A DNA stretch of 12,583 nt, taken from assembly GCA_040004415.1 (NCBI GenBank), contig JBDUAY010000141.1, forward strand, positions 1 to 12,583, written 5' to 3'. The position numbers were made by a program, and so were the translations under genes. Under the pieces are notes generated by a model. That model searched no databases. It saw nothing but the letters and a program-made list of their open reading frames with translations, and was not told the DNA's origin. Of this stretch, positions 1 to 6,957 are shown piece by piece. This DNA comes from JACMLD01 sp040004415 (GTDB lineage Bacteria > Bacteroidota > Bacteroidia > Chitinophagales > Chitinophagaceae). How positions within the stretch are numbered: position 1 is the first letter of the stretch; each line of letters starts with the position of its first letter.

Positions 1-1512
1 CCGCAATCCGGTTATTGCAATATTGCCGCATCAAAGGTTGCAGTATGGGGTTTTCATGGTGGTAATGATGATCAGTTTCCCTACCAGGCAGATGCTGTTG
101 ATGCTGCTGCGGTAAACAATTGTTCACCCATAATACCGGCTGTAGATACTATTATTGCTGGTGAGGGACATGGAATTTTTCAGACAGTTGTTTATGATCT
201 ATATAACGGTCACCATATTCCCAATGTTTTTCAATGGATGCTGAAAGTAAACAGGGGCATGAATGTTGTCACCAACCTGCCACCGGTGCCCGTTATAGCC
301 GAAGGGCCTATTGTTGGCGGTAACCTGGTTATATCGCTGAATGCGCCGGTTAAAGAATTTACGCTCGACGGGTCTGCATCTCATGACGACGATGATATCA
401 TAATGGATTATTGGTGGCAAAAAGCAGGCATTCCCTCCGGCCTTACACCAGAAGATACGATTGTTGTTGCCAGCGCCATGTGGCCTAAAGCAACTGTTAC
501 AGCTTCTCCTGCGCATTTGCGCATTCCGGCAGGCGATTGGAATTTTAAATTCAGGGTGCGGGATTATCTTACTTCTGCAATATACGGGTCGAATAATCAC
601 ACACAGATTGTAAATGTAACGGTTAAGATAAATTATCCTGACGGAAGTCATTCAGCACCGGCTACCGATGCTGGCGGAAGTATTATTATTCCCAGTGATC
701 AAACAACAGTACCCGGCAGAGTTGGACAAGCGGAAGCATATAATTGCACAGATTGTAATATAGTCAGCTACTTGTGGACGCAGGTATCAGGCCCTGCAGC
801 AACACTTAGTAATTATCATGATCCAGGCCAACCCTATCCGCCAGGAGAAAGTGCCATAGCTTTTACCGATCTTAATAGCCCGGGCATTTATCAATTTCAA
901 TTTTCCGCAACCAATAATCATGGCGATGTGGGCTCAGACATTTTTACAATAACGAAGCTGGGCGCGTTACCGGTAGCTTATGCCTGGTTTAACGGGCAAA
1001 GCGAAGGCAACAAAAATGTGCTTGAATGGGCAACCACATCTGAAGTAAATAGTTTACGGTTTGATATTGATCGGAGCACAGATGGCATACATTTTACTGT
1101 TGCAGGATCTGTAACAGCAAAAGGCGGCGCCAGTACAACCACATATGGTTTTGATGATAACAATGCAGTTCCTGGTCTGACTTATTACCGTCTTTCGCAA
1201 GTTGATAAAGACGGAAAAAGCAGCCTGTCTAAAACTATTTCTGTGCTTAACAGAAAAACCGGATTGTACATAGAAAAATATCCTAACCCGGTTCACGACA
1301 ATCTAACCGTAACTATTCAGGGAAATACAAATGGTACCATGCATGTAATGATTGCCGATATGCAAGGCAAAGCAATTATACAACTGCAATGGCAAAAAGA
1401 TCAGGCCCTGCTTAAAAAAGCGGTTAATGTAGGAGCGTTACAAAATGGCGTTTACCAAATGATAGTAACCCTTGGCGGCGATAAACAGGTTAGTAGTTTT
1501 GTTAAGTATTAA
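1..1512 (+). CDS. secreted alpha/beta-hydrolase with PKD-like, fibronectin-like and T9SS sorting domains (5' partial)
   Basis: The reading frame is open from base 1, so the gene begins outside the window; ATG 238 is internal. 503 residues are visible. Residues 1-80 are the end of a hydrolase domain aligning with the two downstream paralogues: the WGFHGGNDD segment (D23/D24) matches their acid-residue segment WAFHSMDD, and GEGHG (H57) matches their catalytic-His segment. By that alignment about 180 N-terminal residues, including the nucleophile Ser and signal peptide, are missing. Two PKD-like modules follow (about 90-200 and 219-322), then a fibronectin-like module (323-418) starting LPVAYAWF and containing RSTDG, then a type A T9SS sorting domain (421-503) with YPNPVHDN. 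Inference: secreted through T9SS and held at the cell surface, acting as an esterase or peptidase on an unknown substrate. The hydrolase part is clearly more divergent than that of the other two. It is the first of three tandem paralogues. Confidence 0.88.
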   Translation, partial: PQSGYCNIAASKVAVWGFHGGNDDQFPYQADAVDAAAVNNCSPIIPAVDTIIAGEGHGIFQTVVYDLYNGHHIPNVFQWMLKVNRGMNVVTNLPPVPVIAEGPIVGGNLVISLNAPVKEFTLDGSASHDDDDIIMDYWWQKAGIPSGLTPEDTIVVASAMWPKATVTASPAHLRIPAGDWNFKFRVRDYLTSAIYGSNNHTQIVNVTVKINYPDGSHSAPATDAGGSIIIPSDQTTVPGRVGQAEAYNCTDCNIVSYLWTQVSGPAATLSNYHDPGQPYPPGESAIAFTDLNSPGIYQFQFSATNNHGDVGSDIFTITKLGALPVAYAWFNGQSEGNKNVLEWATTSEVNSLRFDIDRSTDGIHFTVAGSVTAKGGASTTTYGFDDNNAVPGLTYYRLSQVDKDGKSSLSKTISVLNRKTGLYIEKYPNPVHDNLTVTIQGNTNGTMHVMIADMQGKAIIQLQWQKDQALLKKAVNVGALQNGVYQMIVTLGGDKQVSSFVKY

Positions 1513-1536
1513 TACTAAACTATCATATCATTATCT

Positions 1537-1572
1537 TACTAAAAATGAAGACTGCATCCATCATTTTTAGTA
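1537..1572 (+). terminator. AT-rich hairpin after the first hydrolase gene
   Basis: A perfect 12-bp stem (TACTAAAAATGA at 1537-1548 pairing with 1561-1572) encloses a 12-base loop, 25 bases after the stop codon. The position suits transcription termination or 3'-end protection. The stem is AT-rich and has no clean T-run behind it, so termination strength is doubtful. Confidence 0.5.
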
Positions 1573-1630
1573 GATATACGATCATCTGAAAGAGGGAAAT
1601 TACGTGCTGAATATTAATTAATTGTGCAAC

Positions 1631-1654
1631 TGACACTTATCTTGATGCGTGTCA
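1631..1654. promoter_or_regulatory. inverted repeat TGACAC-N12-GTGTCA
   Basis: TGACAC (1631-1636) and GTGTCA (1649-1654) form a perfect 6-bp inverted repeat with a 12-base spacer, ending 26 bases before the promoter-like block. It could be an operator or activator site. A 6-bp repeat can occur by chance and no matching sequence lies ahead of the third gene, so the call is weak. Confidence 0.25.
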
Positions 1655-1676
1655 ATAAATTATTTCCCAAACTGGG

Positions 1677-1696
1677 TTTTTTGGTATAATTGTTGG
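1677..1696 (+). promoter_or_regulatory. sigma-54-like -24/-12 promoter of second hydrolase gene
   Basis: The block TTTTTTGGTATAATTGTTG (1677-1695) reads as TTGG-TA-N6-TTG, with the GG and the -12 G at the spacing of the sigma-54 consensus TTGGCACG-N4-TTGC. The -12 C is replaced by G. The same block, with one base changed, lies at a matching distance ahead of the third hydrolase gene (4912-4930). The element ends 227 bases before the ATG. No sigma-54 activator gene is present in the window. Confidence 0.45.
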
Positions 1697-1863
1697 TCGA
1701 ACATCTACCGTAAAATTACGGGTGCTGCTAACCCTGTTTTCACAAAAAGAATCCCAATTATTTTATTACACTTTTTTCAATAACGCTTGCCTGCAGTTTT
1801 CTGGGGTGAAATAGTGTTGTGTTGATTGTTTTGGCTTAAAACGGAGAGTATTTTTTTTAATAT

Positions 1864-1886
1864 GCTGTTATGAGAGAGATAACAGC
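1864..1886. promoter_or_regulatory. perfect 8-bp hairpin/operator just before the second hydrolase gene
   Basis: GCTGTTAT (1864-1871) and ATAACAGC (1879-1886) pair perfectly around the 7-base loop GAGAGAG, ending 36 bases before the ATG at 1923. It could be an mRNA hairpin that affects translation or a DNA operator. It has no counterpart in front of the third hydrolase gene. Confidence 0.4.
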
Positions 1887-1922
1887 AAAACCAAGAGCGT
1901 CATTTTTAAACTGCTTTGCACT

Positions 1923-4595
1923 ATGAGAACAATTTTACGGGCATGTATGCTTGGCTTAGGCATACTATCATTTAATGCTGCTGTCTTTTCACAACAGCAA
2001 GTCGCTAAAACTATTCCCAATTCTACGTCACCAGACGGACTGATTGGGTTTCTTCAGTTTACGCCATCAGACTATGGCAGTCAGAAACATCCGTTAATCA
2101 TCTTCTTACATGGTATTGGTGAACGGGGTAACGGTACCTCGCAGATAGGTGTTGTTGCTAATAACGGTACGCCTAATTACTGTGCGCATGGAGCCAGCAT
2201 GCGTTTTAGCGTTAACGGTCAAACATCTTCATTCGTTGTATTGTCTCCGCAGCTGAGTGCCCAATATGGTTATTGGCCTACTTACTATGTGAAGGAAATG
2301 ATCGCATATGCCAAAGCTAATCTGTCGATAGATCCCAACAGGATATATGTTACGGGTTTAAGCCTTGGTGGCGGTGGAGTATGGAGACTGATAACAGATA
2401 CACAAAATTTTGATCACACTTTCGACGGAACGATAGCCGCAGCCGCGCCTGTTTGCGGCACTCAGGAAGAAACAGATGCCGATTTCTGTTCTACTATCGG
2501 AACAAACCATTTGCCAGTTTGGGCCTTTCACAGCATGGATGATGGAACGGTAAGCGTTGGTGCAACCCAGCATGCTGAAATACTTGGCAATATGTGCGGC
2601 AATTTTTCTCCTGCTATGAAATTTACTTATTACCAGAGCGGTGGCCATGGTGGCGCCTGGATAAATGCATATGATACAGGACATATTACAGTGCCTGTCA
2701 ATGTTAATGGATCTGTATCAAATTTTACTGCAAATCCAAACCTGTACGAATGGTTTTTAAGCAACACGCGGGGCGCTACTGCCCAGCCAACTTATACTGC
2801 CCCGGTTGCAAATGCCGGCGTTGCCCAGTCAATAACATTACCGTTAAATACGATTACTTTAGCCGGCAGCGGCGCAGGAACGAATGGCGCAACCATTAAG
2901 TCTTATTCCTGGACTAAAACAAGCGGGCCTTCAGCCGGTTTAATCAGCCTTCCGCTTTTGAACACTACCATTGTTACCGGTCTTGTGCAGGGAGCATATG
3001 TTTTTACACTTACCGTTACGGACAATCATGGATTGACCAGCAGTTCAAGCGTAACAATAACAGTAAATTCTGTTTTGGCGTTCTTGCCTGTTATAAATAA
3101 AGCGCCTTCTGCGAATGCGGGTTCAAATTCCAGTATCACGCTACCAACCAATTCTATTACCTTAGATGGATCTGCGTCTTCAGATCCGGATGGTTATATA
3201 GCCTCTTACTGGTGGACGCAAACGGGCGGACCGGCAGGCGCTGTTATGACTTCGAGGAATGCTGCTACTACCAGTGTGACCAGCCTTGTTGCAGCAACTT
3301 ACACTTTTGTTCTGCAGGTAACTGATAATGCCGGCGCAATTGCGTTCTCAAATGTAACGGTAACTGTAAACCCGGCGCCGGTGGTAACCGCTTCACCTAA
3401 CAACCAGGCTCCGTATGCAAACGCCGGTGTCGCGCAAACGGTAAATTTACCAACGAATTCAGTTGTTTTGAATGGTTCCGGCTCTTCTGACCCCGATGGT
3501 TATATAGCGTCTTATTGGTGGACGCAAACAACCGGGTCCGGTAGTCCTGTTATGTCTTCAAGAAATGCGGCCAGTACAAATGTTACAGGGCTGGTTGCCG
3601 GAACATATAATTTTGTTTTACAGGTAACTGATAATGGTGGTTTGGTTGGATTTTCAAATGTTACAATCACGGTAAACGCAGCTTCTGCAACGCCGCCGCC
3701 GCCCGGTCAGGGACAGCCCATAGGGTATGTTAAACAGACCCTCGGTTTGTGGCAGGCTTGTTCTGATGCTTCATCCGATGGACGAACACCAATTTATTGC
3801 AGCAGCATTGCTAACGGTAACATTGTATATCTTGATGCCGGACTTACCCAAATATATAATGGTGGCTTTAACTGGTTCTCATTTACGGCAGTTTTAGGCG
3901 GACCTTCAACACAAGGCTTTTCAATATTCCCTGATGGCGTTATCCATTTACTGTCTGCATGTGCCGTTACCACGCCGGTTCTACCCCCCGTTGTAACACC
4001 TGCTGGTAATCTTTTAGGATATTTAAAAATGTCTGTCGGACCCTACCAGGCATGTGATGATGCTTCTTCTTCCGGCAGGATGGCTATCTACGGAACAAAC
4101 ATTGCTAACGGAAGTTATCTCTATACAGATGCGGCAATGACCCAAATATTTGATGGTGGGTGGAACTGGTATTCTTTTACGCCAGTATTGGGCGGACCGG
4201 TTACATATGCTTTCGCCGTTTATCCTATCGGTAGCATTGGCCTGTTAAGAAATTGTACAACTGGCGGCAGCTCAAGATCAATAGATGGTGCAGCTGAAAT
4301 TAGTATAGTACAGCAAGCAGAGGCTGCTGTAGCAACAGGTAAATTAAGCATGTATCCAAACCCTGTACGCTCAAGTGCTACCATTCAGTTAAGCAGCATA
4401 GAGAATGGTGCCAAAACAATTAATCTTTACAATACCAGCGGTGTACTGGTTGCAAAATATACATGGCAAACAATCAAAGGAAACAATACATTCTCCTTGA
4501 AGAATATTTCCGGATTGTCTGCTGGCTTGTACATAGCTGATATCAGGGACAGTAGCGGCAAGCCTGTTGGCAAATTGAAATTTGTTAAGCAGTAA
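1923..4595 (+). CDS. secreted COG4099/CE1-like hydrolase with three PKD modules, two 81-residue repeats and T9SS sorting domain
   Basis: 890 residues. A signal peptide (1-24, ending AVFS before QQQ) leads into an alpha/beta-hydrolase domain (about 28-285). This has the oxyanion-side motif LHGIGERGNG typical of COG4099 predicted peptidases/esterases, nucleophile S147 in GLSLGGGG, acid D206 or D207 in FHSMDDGT and H242 in GGHGG, so the triad looks intact. Three PKD-like modules follow (293-383, 393-484, 495-586); the last two are recent duplicates. Next come two Cys-bounded 81-residue modules (601-681 and 698-778), 45 of 81 positions identical, which I cannot name. A T9SS type A sorting domain (808-890) with YPNPVRS closes the protein. 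Known for the family: hydrolysis of ester or peptide bonds in polysaccharides or proteins. Inference: surface-attached enzyme whose tail modules space or bind; substrate unknown. The start is fixed by the signal peptide; there is no Shine-Dalgarno sequence. The gene has its own terminator. Confidence 0.93.
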   Translation: MRTILRACMLGLGILSFNAAVFSQQQVAKTIPNSTSPDGLIGFLQFTPSDYGSQKHPLIIFLHGIGERGNGTSQIGVVANNGTPNYCAHGASMRFSVNGQTSSFVVLSPQLSAQYGYWPTYYVKEMIAYAKANLSIDPNRIYVTGLSLGGGGVWRLITDTQNFDHTFDGTIAAAAPVCGTQEETDADFCSTIGTNHLPVWAFHSMDDGTVSVGATQHAEILGNMCGNFSPAMKFTYYQSGGHGGAWINAYDTGHITVPVNVNGSVSNFTANPNLYEWFLSNTRGATAQPTYTAPVANAGVAQSITLPLNTITLAGSGAGTNGATIKSYSWTKTSGPSAGLISLPLLNTTIVTGLVQGAYVFTLTVTDNHGLTSSSSVTITVNSVLAFLPVINKAPSANAGSNSSITLPTNSITLDGSASSDPDGYIASYWWTQTGGPAGAVMTSRNAATTSVTSLVAATYTFVLQVTDNAGAIAFSNVTVTVNPAPVVTASPNNQAPYANAGVAQTVNLPTNSVVLNGSGSSDPDGYIASYWWTQTTGSGSPVMSSRNAASTNVTGLVAGTYNFVLQVTDNGGLVGFSNVTITVNAASATPPPPGQGQPIGYVKQTLGLWQACSDASSDGRTPIYCSSIANGNIVYLDAGLTQIYNGGFNWFSFTAVLGGPSTQGFSIFPDGVIHLLSACAVTTPVLPPVVTPAGNLLGYLKMSVGPYQACDDASSSGRMAIYGTNIANGSYLYTDAAMTQIFDGGWNWYSFTPVLGGPVTYAFAVYPIGSIGLLRNCTTGGSSRSIDGAAEISIVQQAEAAVATGKLSMYPNPVRSSATIQLSSIENGAKTINLYNTSGVLVAKYTWQTIKGNNTFSLKNISGLSAGLYIADIRDSSGKPVGKLKFVKQ
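3099..3680 (+). repeat. in-gene tandem duplication of a PKD module
   Basis: Two PKD modules lie 306 bases (102 residues) apart. Bases 3189-3221 and 3495-3527 match at 31 of 33 positions and encode the same DGYIASYWWTQ segment; flanking parts are also close in protein sequence. The preceding module (from 2799) is much less similar. This indicates a fairly recent internal duplication that lengthened the stalk between enzyme and sorting domain. Confidence 0.75.
3720..4256 (+). repeat. two 81-residue Cys-bounded modules in the second hydrolase
   Basis: Residues 601-681 and 698-778 align without gaps at 45 of 81 positions. Shared features are a GY start, QAC near position 14, IANG near 30, DA..TQI near 39-45, GG.NW.SFT near 48-56, VLGGP near 58-62 and a closing Cys at 81. 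The two conserved cysteines (14 and 81) could form a disulfide in each copy. The module is not obviously a named domain; similar Tyr/Gly-rich modules occur in Bacteroidota surface proteins. A binding or spacer role is a guess. Confidence 0.65.
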
Positions 4596-4624
4596 CTTTT
4601 ATTCTTCCCTGAATTAATACTTGT

Positions 4625-4663
4625 AATAAGGCGTCCCGAAATACCGGGACGCCTTATTTTTGT
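4625..4663 (+). terminator. strong intrinsic terminator after the second hydrolase gene
   Basis: A 14-bp perfect stem (4625-4638 with 4645-4658), with the GC-rich core GGCGTCCCG, encloses a 6-base loop and is followed directly by a T-run. It lies 29 bases after the stop codon. The A/T-rich flanks could let it act on both strands, but no gene comes from the right. Confidence 0.9.
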
Positions 4664-4841
4664 TTCAAATTAAAGTTTGCCCGTTACCGTTAGTTATTGA
4701 TATTATTAAAATGAATGCGGGTAAGAATACTAATAGCGGCTAAAGAAATGATAAATATTTATTGCTTTTCTTCATCGCTCCTTTTTTAAATGCGGCTTTG
4801 CACCATCTGTATACTGTGAGAAATACTTGATGAAAAGTGTT

Positions 4842-4880
4842 AATAACGGATGCCTGTAGTTAATCTACGAAAGCGTTATT
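4842..4880. promoter_or_regulatory. inverted repeat AATAACG-N25-CGTTATT upstream of promoter-like block
   Basis: A perfect 7-bp inverted repeat (4842-4848 and 4874-4880) surrounds a smaller 4-bp one (GTAG 4856-4859 with CTAC 4865-4868). It ends 31 bases before the promoter-like block. An activator site is possible; the evidence is only symmetry and position. Confidence 0.25.
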
Positions 4881-4910
4881 TATACTACAACATTATCATA
4901 AAAAAAATGG

Positions 4911-4931
4911 TTTTTTTGGTATAGTTGTTGA
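4911..4931 (+). promoter_or_regulatory. sigma-54-like -24/-12 promoter of third hydrolase gene
   Basis: TTTTTTGGTATAGTTGTTG (4912-4930) differs at one base from the block ahead of the second gene. It keeps TTGG and TTG at the spacing of a sigma-54 -24/-12 promoter, with A in place of the -12 C. The element ends 241 bases before the ATG, close to the 227 bases seen for the second gene. Repetition of block and distance in otherwise dissimilar leaders supports a real site; the sigma factor assignment is inference. Confidence 0.45.
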
Positions 4932-5171
4932 ATTATACCTGCTACCAATATTCTAATGAAATCCATTCTGCTATTTGTTTCTCTTGCTAATGGTTCTCAC
5001 TTAGAATTTATCTTTAATTAGTTGATGATTTGCTTTTGCCGTAATTTTTTTTAAGGTGATGGTATTTTTTCTATTGTAATTATCCGCAAAAAATGAAGGA
5101 TATCGACCTGGAATTTTTACTAAGCCGAATTATAATCCAAACCCTATTAAAAATTAAAACTGTACCATCCT

Positions 5172-6842
5172 ATGAGAACTATTTACAAAACAATTGTATT
5201 GTCTGCAATTGTGCTGGCCTTTTGCACAGCAGCTTTTTCACAACAGGTCGCAAAAAGTTTTCCATACCCGGCATCCCCGGATGGGCTTATCGGTTTTTTA
5301 GAATTCAGGCCTTCAGATTATGGCACGCAAAAACATCCTTTAATTATCTTTTTACATGGCATTGGTGAAAGAGGTAACGGTACAACACAAATAGGTACCG
5401 TAGCCAATAACGCTATTCCTATGTATTGTGCTAATGGTGGAACGATGCGCTTTACAGTTGGCGGAGTAACCTCTTCGTTTGTTGTATTGTCACCCCAGTT
5501 AAGCGTTCAGCTGGGTTACTGGCCTACATATTATGTAAAAGAATTAATTAAATACGCAAAGGCCAACCTGTCTATTGATACTAACCGGATTTATGTTTGC
5601 GGTTTAAGCCTTGGCGGTGGGGGTATCTGGAGATTATTAACAGATACGCAGAACTTTGATCACACATTTGATGGAACAATAGCAGCTGCTGCACCTGTTT
5701 GCGGTACACAGGAAGAAACGGATGCGGACTTCTGCACGACTATTGGAACCAATCATTTACCCGTATGGGCTTTTCACAGCATGGATGATGGAACCGTAAA
5801 TGTTGGGGCAACGCAACATGCAGAGATACTTAATAATATTTGTGGCAACTTTTCACCGGCTATAAAATTCACTTATTATCAATATGGCGGTCATGCCGGT
5901 GCCTGGATAAACGCATACGATACCGGGCATATTACCGTGCCGGTAGTTGTTAATGGCGTTGTTTCAAATTTTACAGCCACACCCAACCTGTATGAATGGT
6001 TTTTAATGCATACAAGAGCAACCGCGCCGGTGGCTGTTGCTGGTGCTGCCCAATTCATCAGCACAACCTCTACTGTTTTAAATGCCGCAGGTTCATATTC
6101 TCCCAATGGTTCTATATCATCGTATAGCTGGCAACAAGTAAGCGGCCCGATGCCCGCCACGATTGTAAATGCAAATTCAGCTGTGCCTACCGTTTCTAAT
6201 ATGATCCAGGGCGGAGATTACGGATTTAAATTAACGGTGACCGATGTTGCAGGCATATCGGGTTCAGCTTTAACCGATGTTAATGTCTTATTTTCATTGC
6301 TGCCCGTACAACTGTCTTATTTCAAAGGACAAAAAGCAGGTAATGGAAATGTTTTACAATGGGAAGCCTCAGCAGTACAGAACAGTGATTATTTTGCAGT
6401 TGAAAGAAGTACAGACGGAAACCAATTTACAACTATTGGTAAAGTAACTCAGGCCGGTACTGCTAAAGACTACAGCTTTACTGATGTAAGTGCACCCGCA
6501 TCTAATGTGTACTATCGTTTAAGGCAGGTTGATCAAAATGGCACTTTTAAATTTTCGCAATTGGTTTTGATATCTGCCGGCAGCATAAACGTTGCCGTTC
6601 AGATGTACCCAAATCCTGTACACGATAATATCAATATTGCGCTTAACAATGATATAAAAGGAAAAGGGATAGTTACCGTGTATGAATTAACCGGTCGCAG
6701 CCTTATTCAGCAAACAATTGAAAAGAGTGATAAGGTGCTGAATGCCGTTGTAAACATGAATAACCTTTCGTCAGGACTATATATCGTTGAAGTAAAAATC
6801 GGCGATACGTATAAATTTACAGAGCGTGTTATGAAAAAATAA
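5172..6842 (+). CDS. secreted COG4099/CE1-like hydrolase with PKD, fibronectin-like and T9SS sorting domains
   Basis: 556 residues. A signal peptide (about 1-23, ending AAFS before QQ) leads into an alpha/beta-hydrolase domain (27-282) with LHGIGERGNG, nucleophile S146 in GLSLGGGG, acid D205 or D206 and H241, so the triad looks complete. A single PKD-like module (285-375), a fibronectin-like module (376-475, beginning LPVQLSYF and containing RSTDG) and a T9SS type A sorting domain (472-556, YPNPVHDN) follow. The hydrolase domain is about 85% identical to that of the preceding gene, yet codons differ at many silent positions. The tail instead resembles that of the first gene. Inference: surface-exposed enzyme with the same or a closely related substrate as its neighbour. 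The start is set by the signal peptide and by matching MRTI at the preceding gene's start. A bidirectional terminator follows. Confidence 0.93.
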   Translation: MRTIYKTIVLSAIVLAFCTAAFSQQVAKSFPYPASPDGLIGFLEFRPSDYGTQKHPLIIFLHGIGERGNGTTQIGTVANNAIPMYCANGGTMRFTVGGVTSSFVVLSPQLSVQLGYWPTYYVKELIKYAKANLSIDTNRIYVCGLSLGGGGIWRLLTDTQNFDHTFDGTIAAAAPVCGTQEETDADFCTTIGTNHLPVWAFHSMDDGTVNVGATQHAEILNNICGNFSPAIKFTYYQYGGHAGAWINAYDTGHITVPVVVNGVVSNFTATPNLYEWFLMHTRATAPVAVAGAAQFISTTSTVLNAAGSYSPNGSISSYSWQQVSGPMPATIVNANSAVPTVSNMIQGGDYGFKLTVTDVAGISGSALTDVNVLFSLLPVQLSYFKGQKAGNGNVLQWEASAVQNSDYFAVERSTDGNQFTTIGKVTQAGTAKDYSFTDVSAPASNVYYRLRQVDQNGTFKFSQLVLISAGSINVAVQMYPNPVHDNINIALNNDIKGKGIVTVYELTGRSLIQQTIEKSDKVLNAVVNMNNLSSGLYIVEVKIGDTYKFTERVMKK

Positions 6843-6863
6843 CAAACAGAATATTTTATAATT

Positions 6864-6907
6864 GTAAAAGGTGTCAGGTCTGTCAGACTTGACACCTTTT
6901 ATATTTT
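6864..6907. terminator. bidirectional terminator between convergent genes
   Basis: A stem of 15 bp (6866-6880 with 6886-6900, one G-T pair) plus one or two more outer pairs encloses a 5-base loop. The stem begins with four A and ends with four T, giving a U-run on either strand, and sits 23 bases after one stop codon and 51 bases beyond the convergent HAD gene's stop (which ends at 6958). It should end both transcripts. Confidence 0.88.
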
Positions 6908-6957
6908 GCGATGGTTGATCAATACTTCAGACGGCAAAAAATGTCAACTGCAATAAA

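Larger units (their letters stand above)
1573..1922 (+). other. 350-base leader/intergenic region of the second hydrolase gene
   Basis: No gene is supported here. The stretch holds a 6-bp inverted repeat (1631-1654), a sigma-54-like promoter block (1677-1696), a 20-base segment (1779-1798) that recurs ahead of the third hydrolase gene, an eight-T run (1851-1858) and a perfect hairpin (1864-1886). If the promoter call is right, the transcript has an untranslated leader of about 215 bases. Confidence 0.6.
4664..5171 (+). other. 508-base leader/intergenic region of the third hydrolase gene
   Basis: No gene is supported. The region holds a short stretch (about 4785-4805) resembling the end of the second gene's leader (TTTTTAAA followed by CTTTGCAC), an inverted repeat (4842-4880) that includes the 20-base block shared with 1779-1798, a sigma-54-like block (4912-4931) and an eight-T run (5045-5052). 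An open frame beginning at ATG 5093 runs into the hydrolase gene in another frame and does not look like a protein. Confidence 0.55.

Noticed and set aside
199..651. 150-codon minus-strand frame opposite the first hydrolase gene
   Set aside because: It lies opposite a well-supported coding region, is rich in Cys/Arg/Asn as antisense frames are, and shows no motif.
238..1512. Start of the first hydrolase gene at ATG 238
   Set aside because: The same frame is open to base 1 and the earlier part encodes the hydrolase acid and His segments shared with the paralogues, so the ATG is internal.
1505..1516. 12-base palindrome AGTATTAATACT across the stop codon
   Set aside because: It is short, purely AT-rich and next to a better hairpin; likely chance.
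2358..2684. 108-codon minus-strand frame opposite the second hydrolase gene
   Set aside because: It is antisense to the most conserved catalytic part of the hydrolase and shows no protein features of its own.
5093..5368. 91-codon open frame overlapping the start of the third hydrolase gene
   Set aside because: It runs in a different frame into a clear signal peptide and catalytic domain and has no recognisable features.
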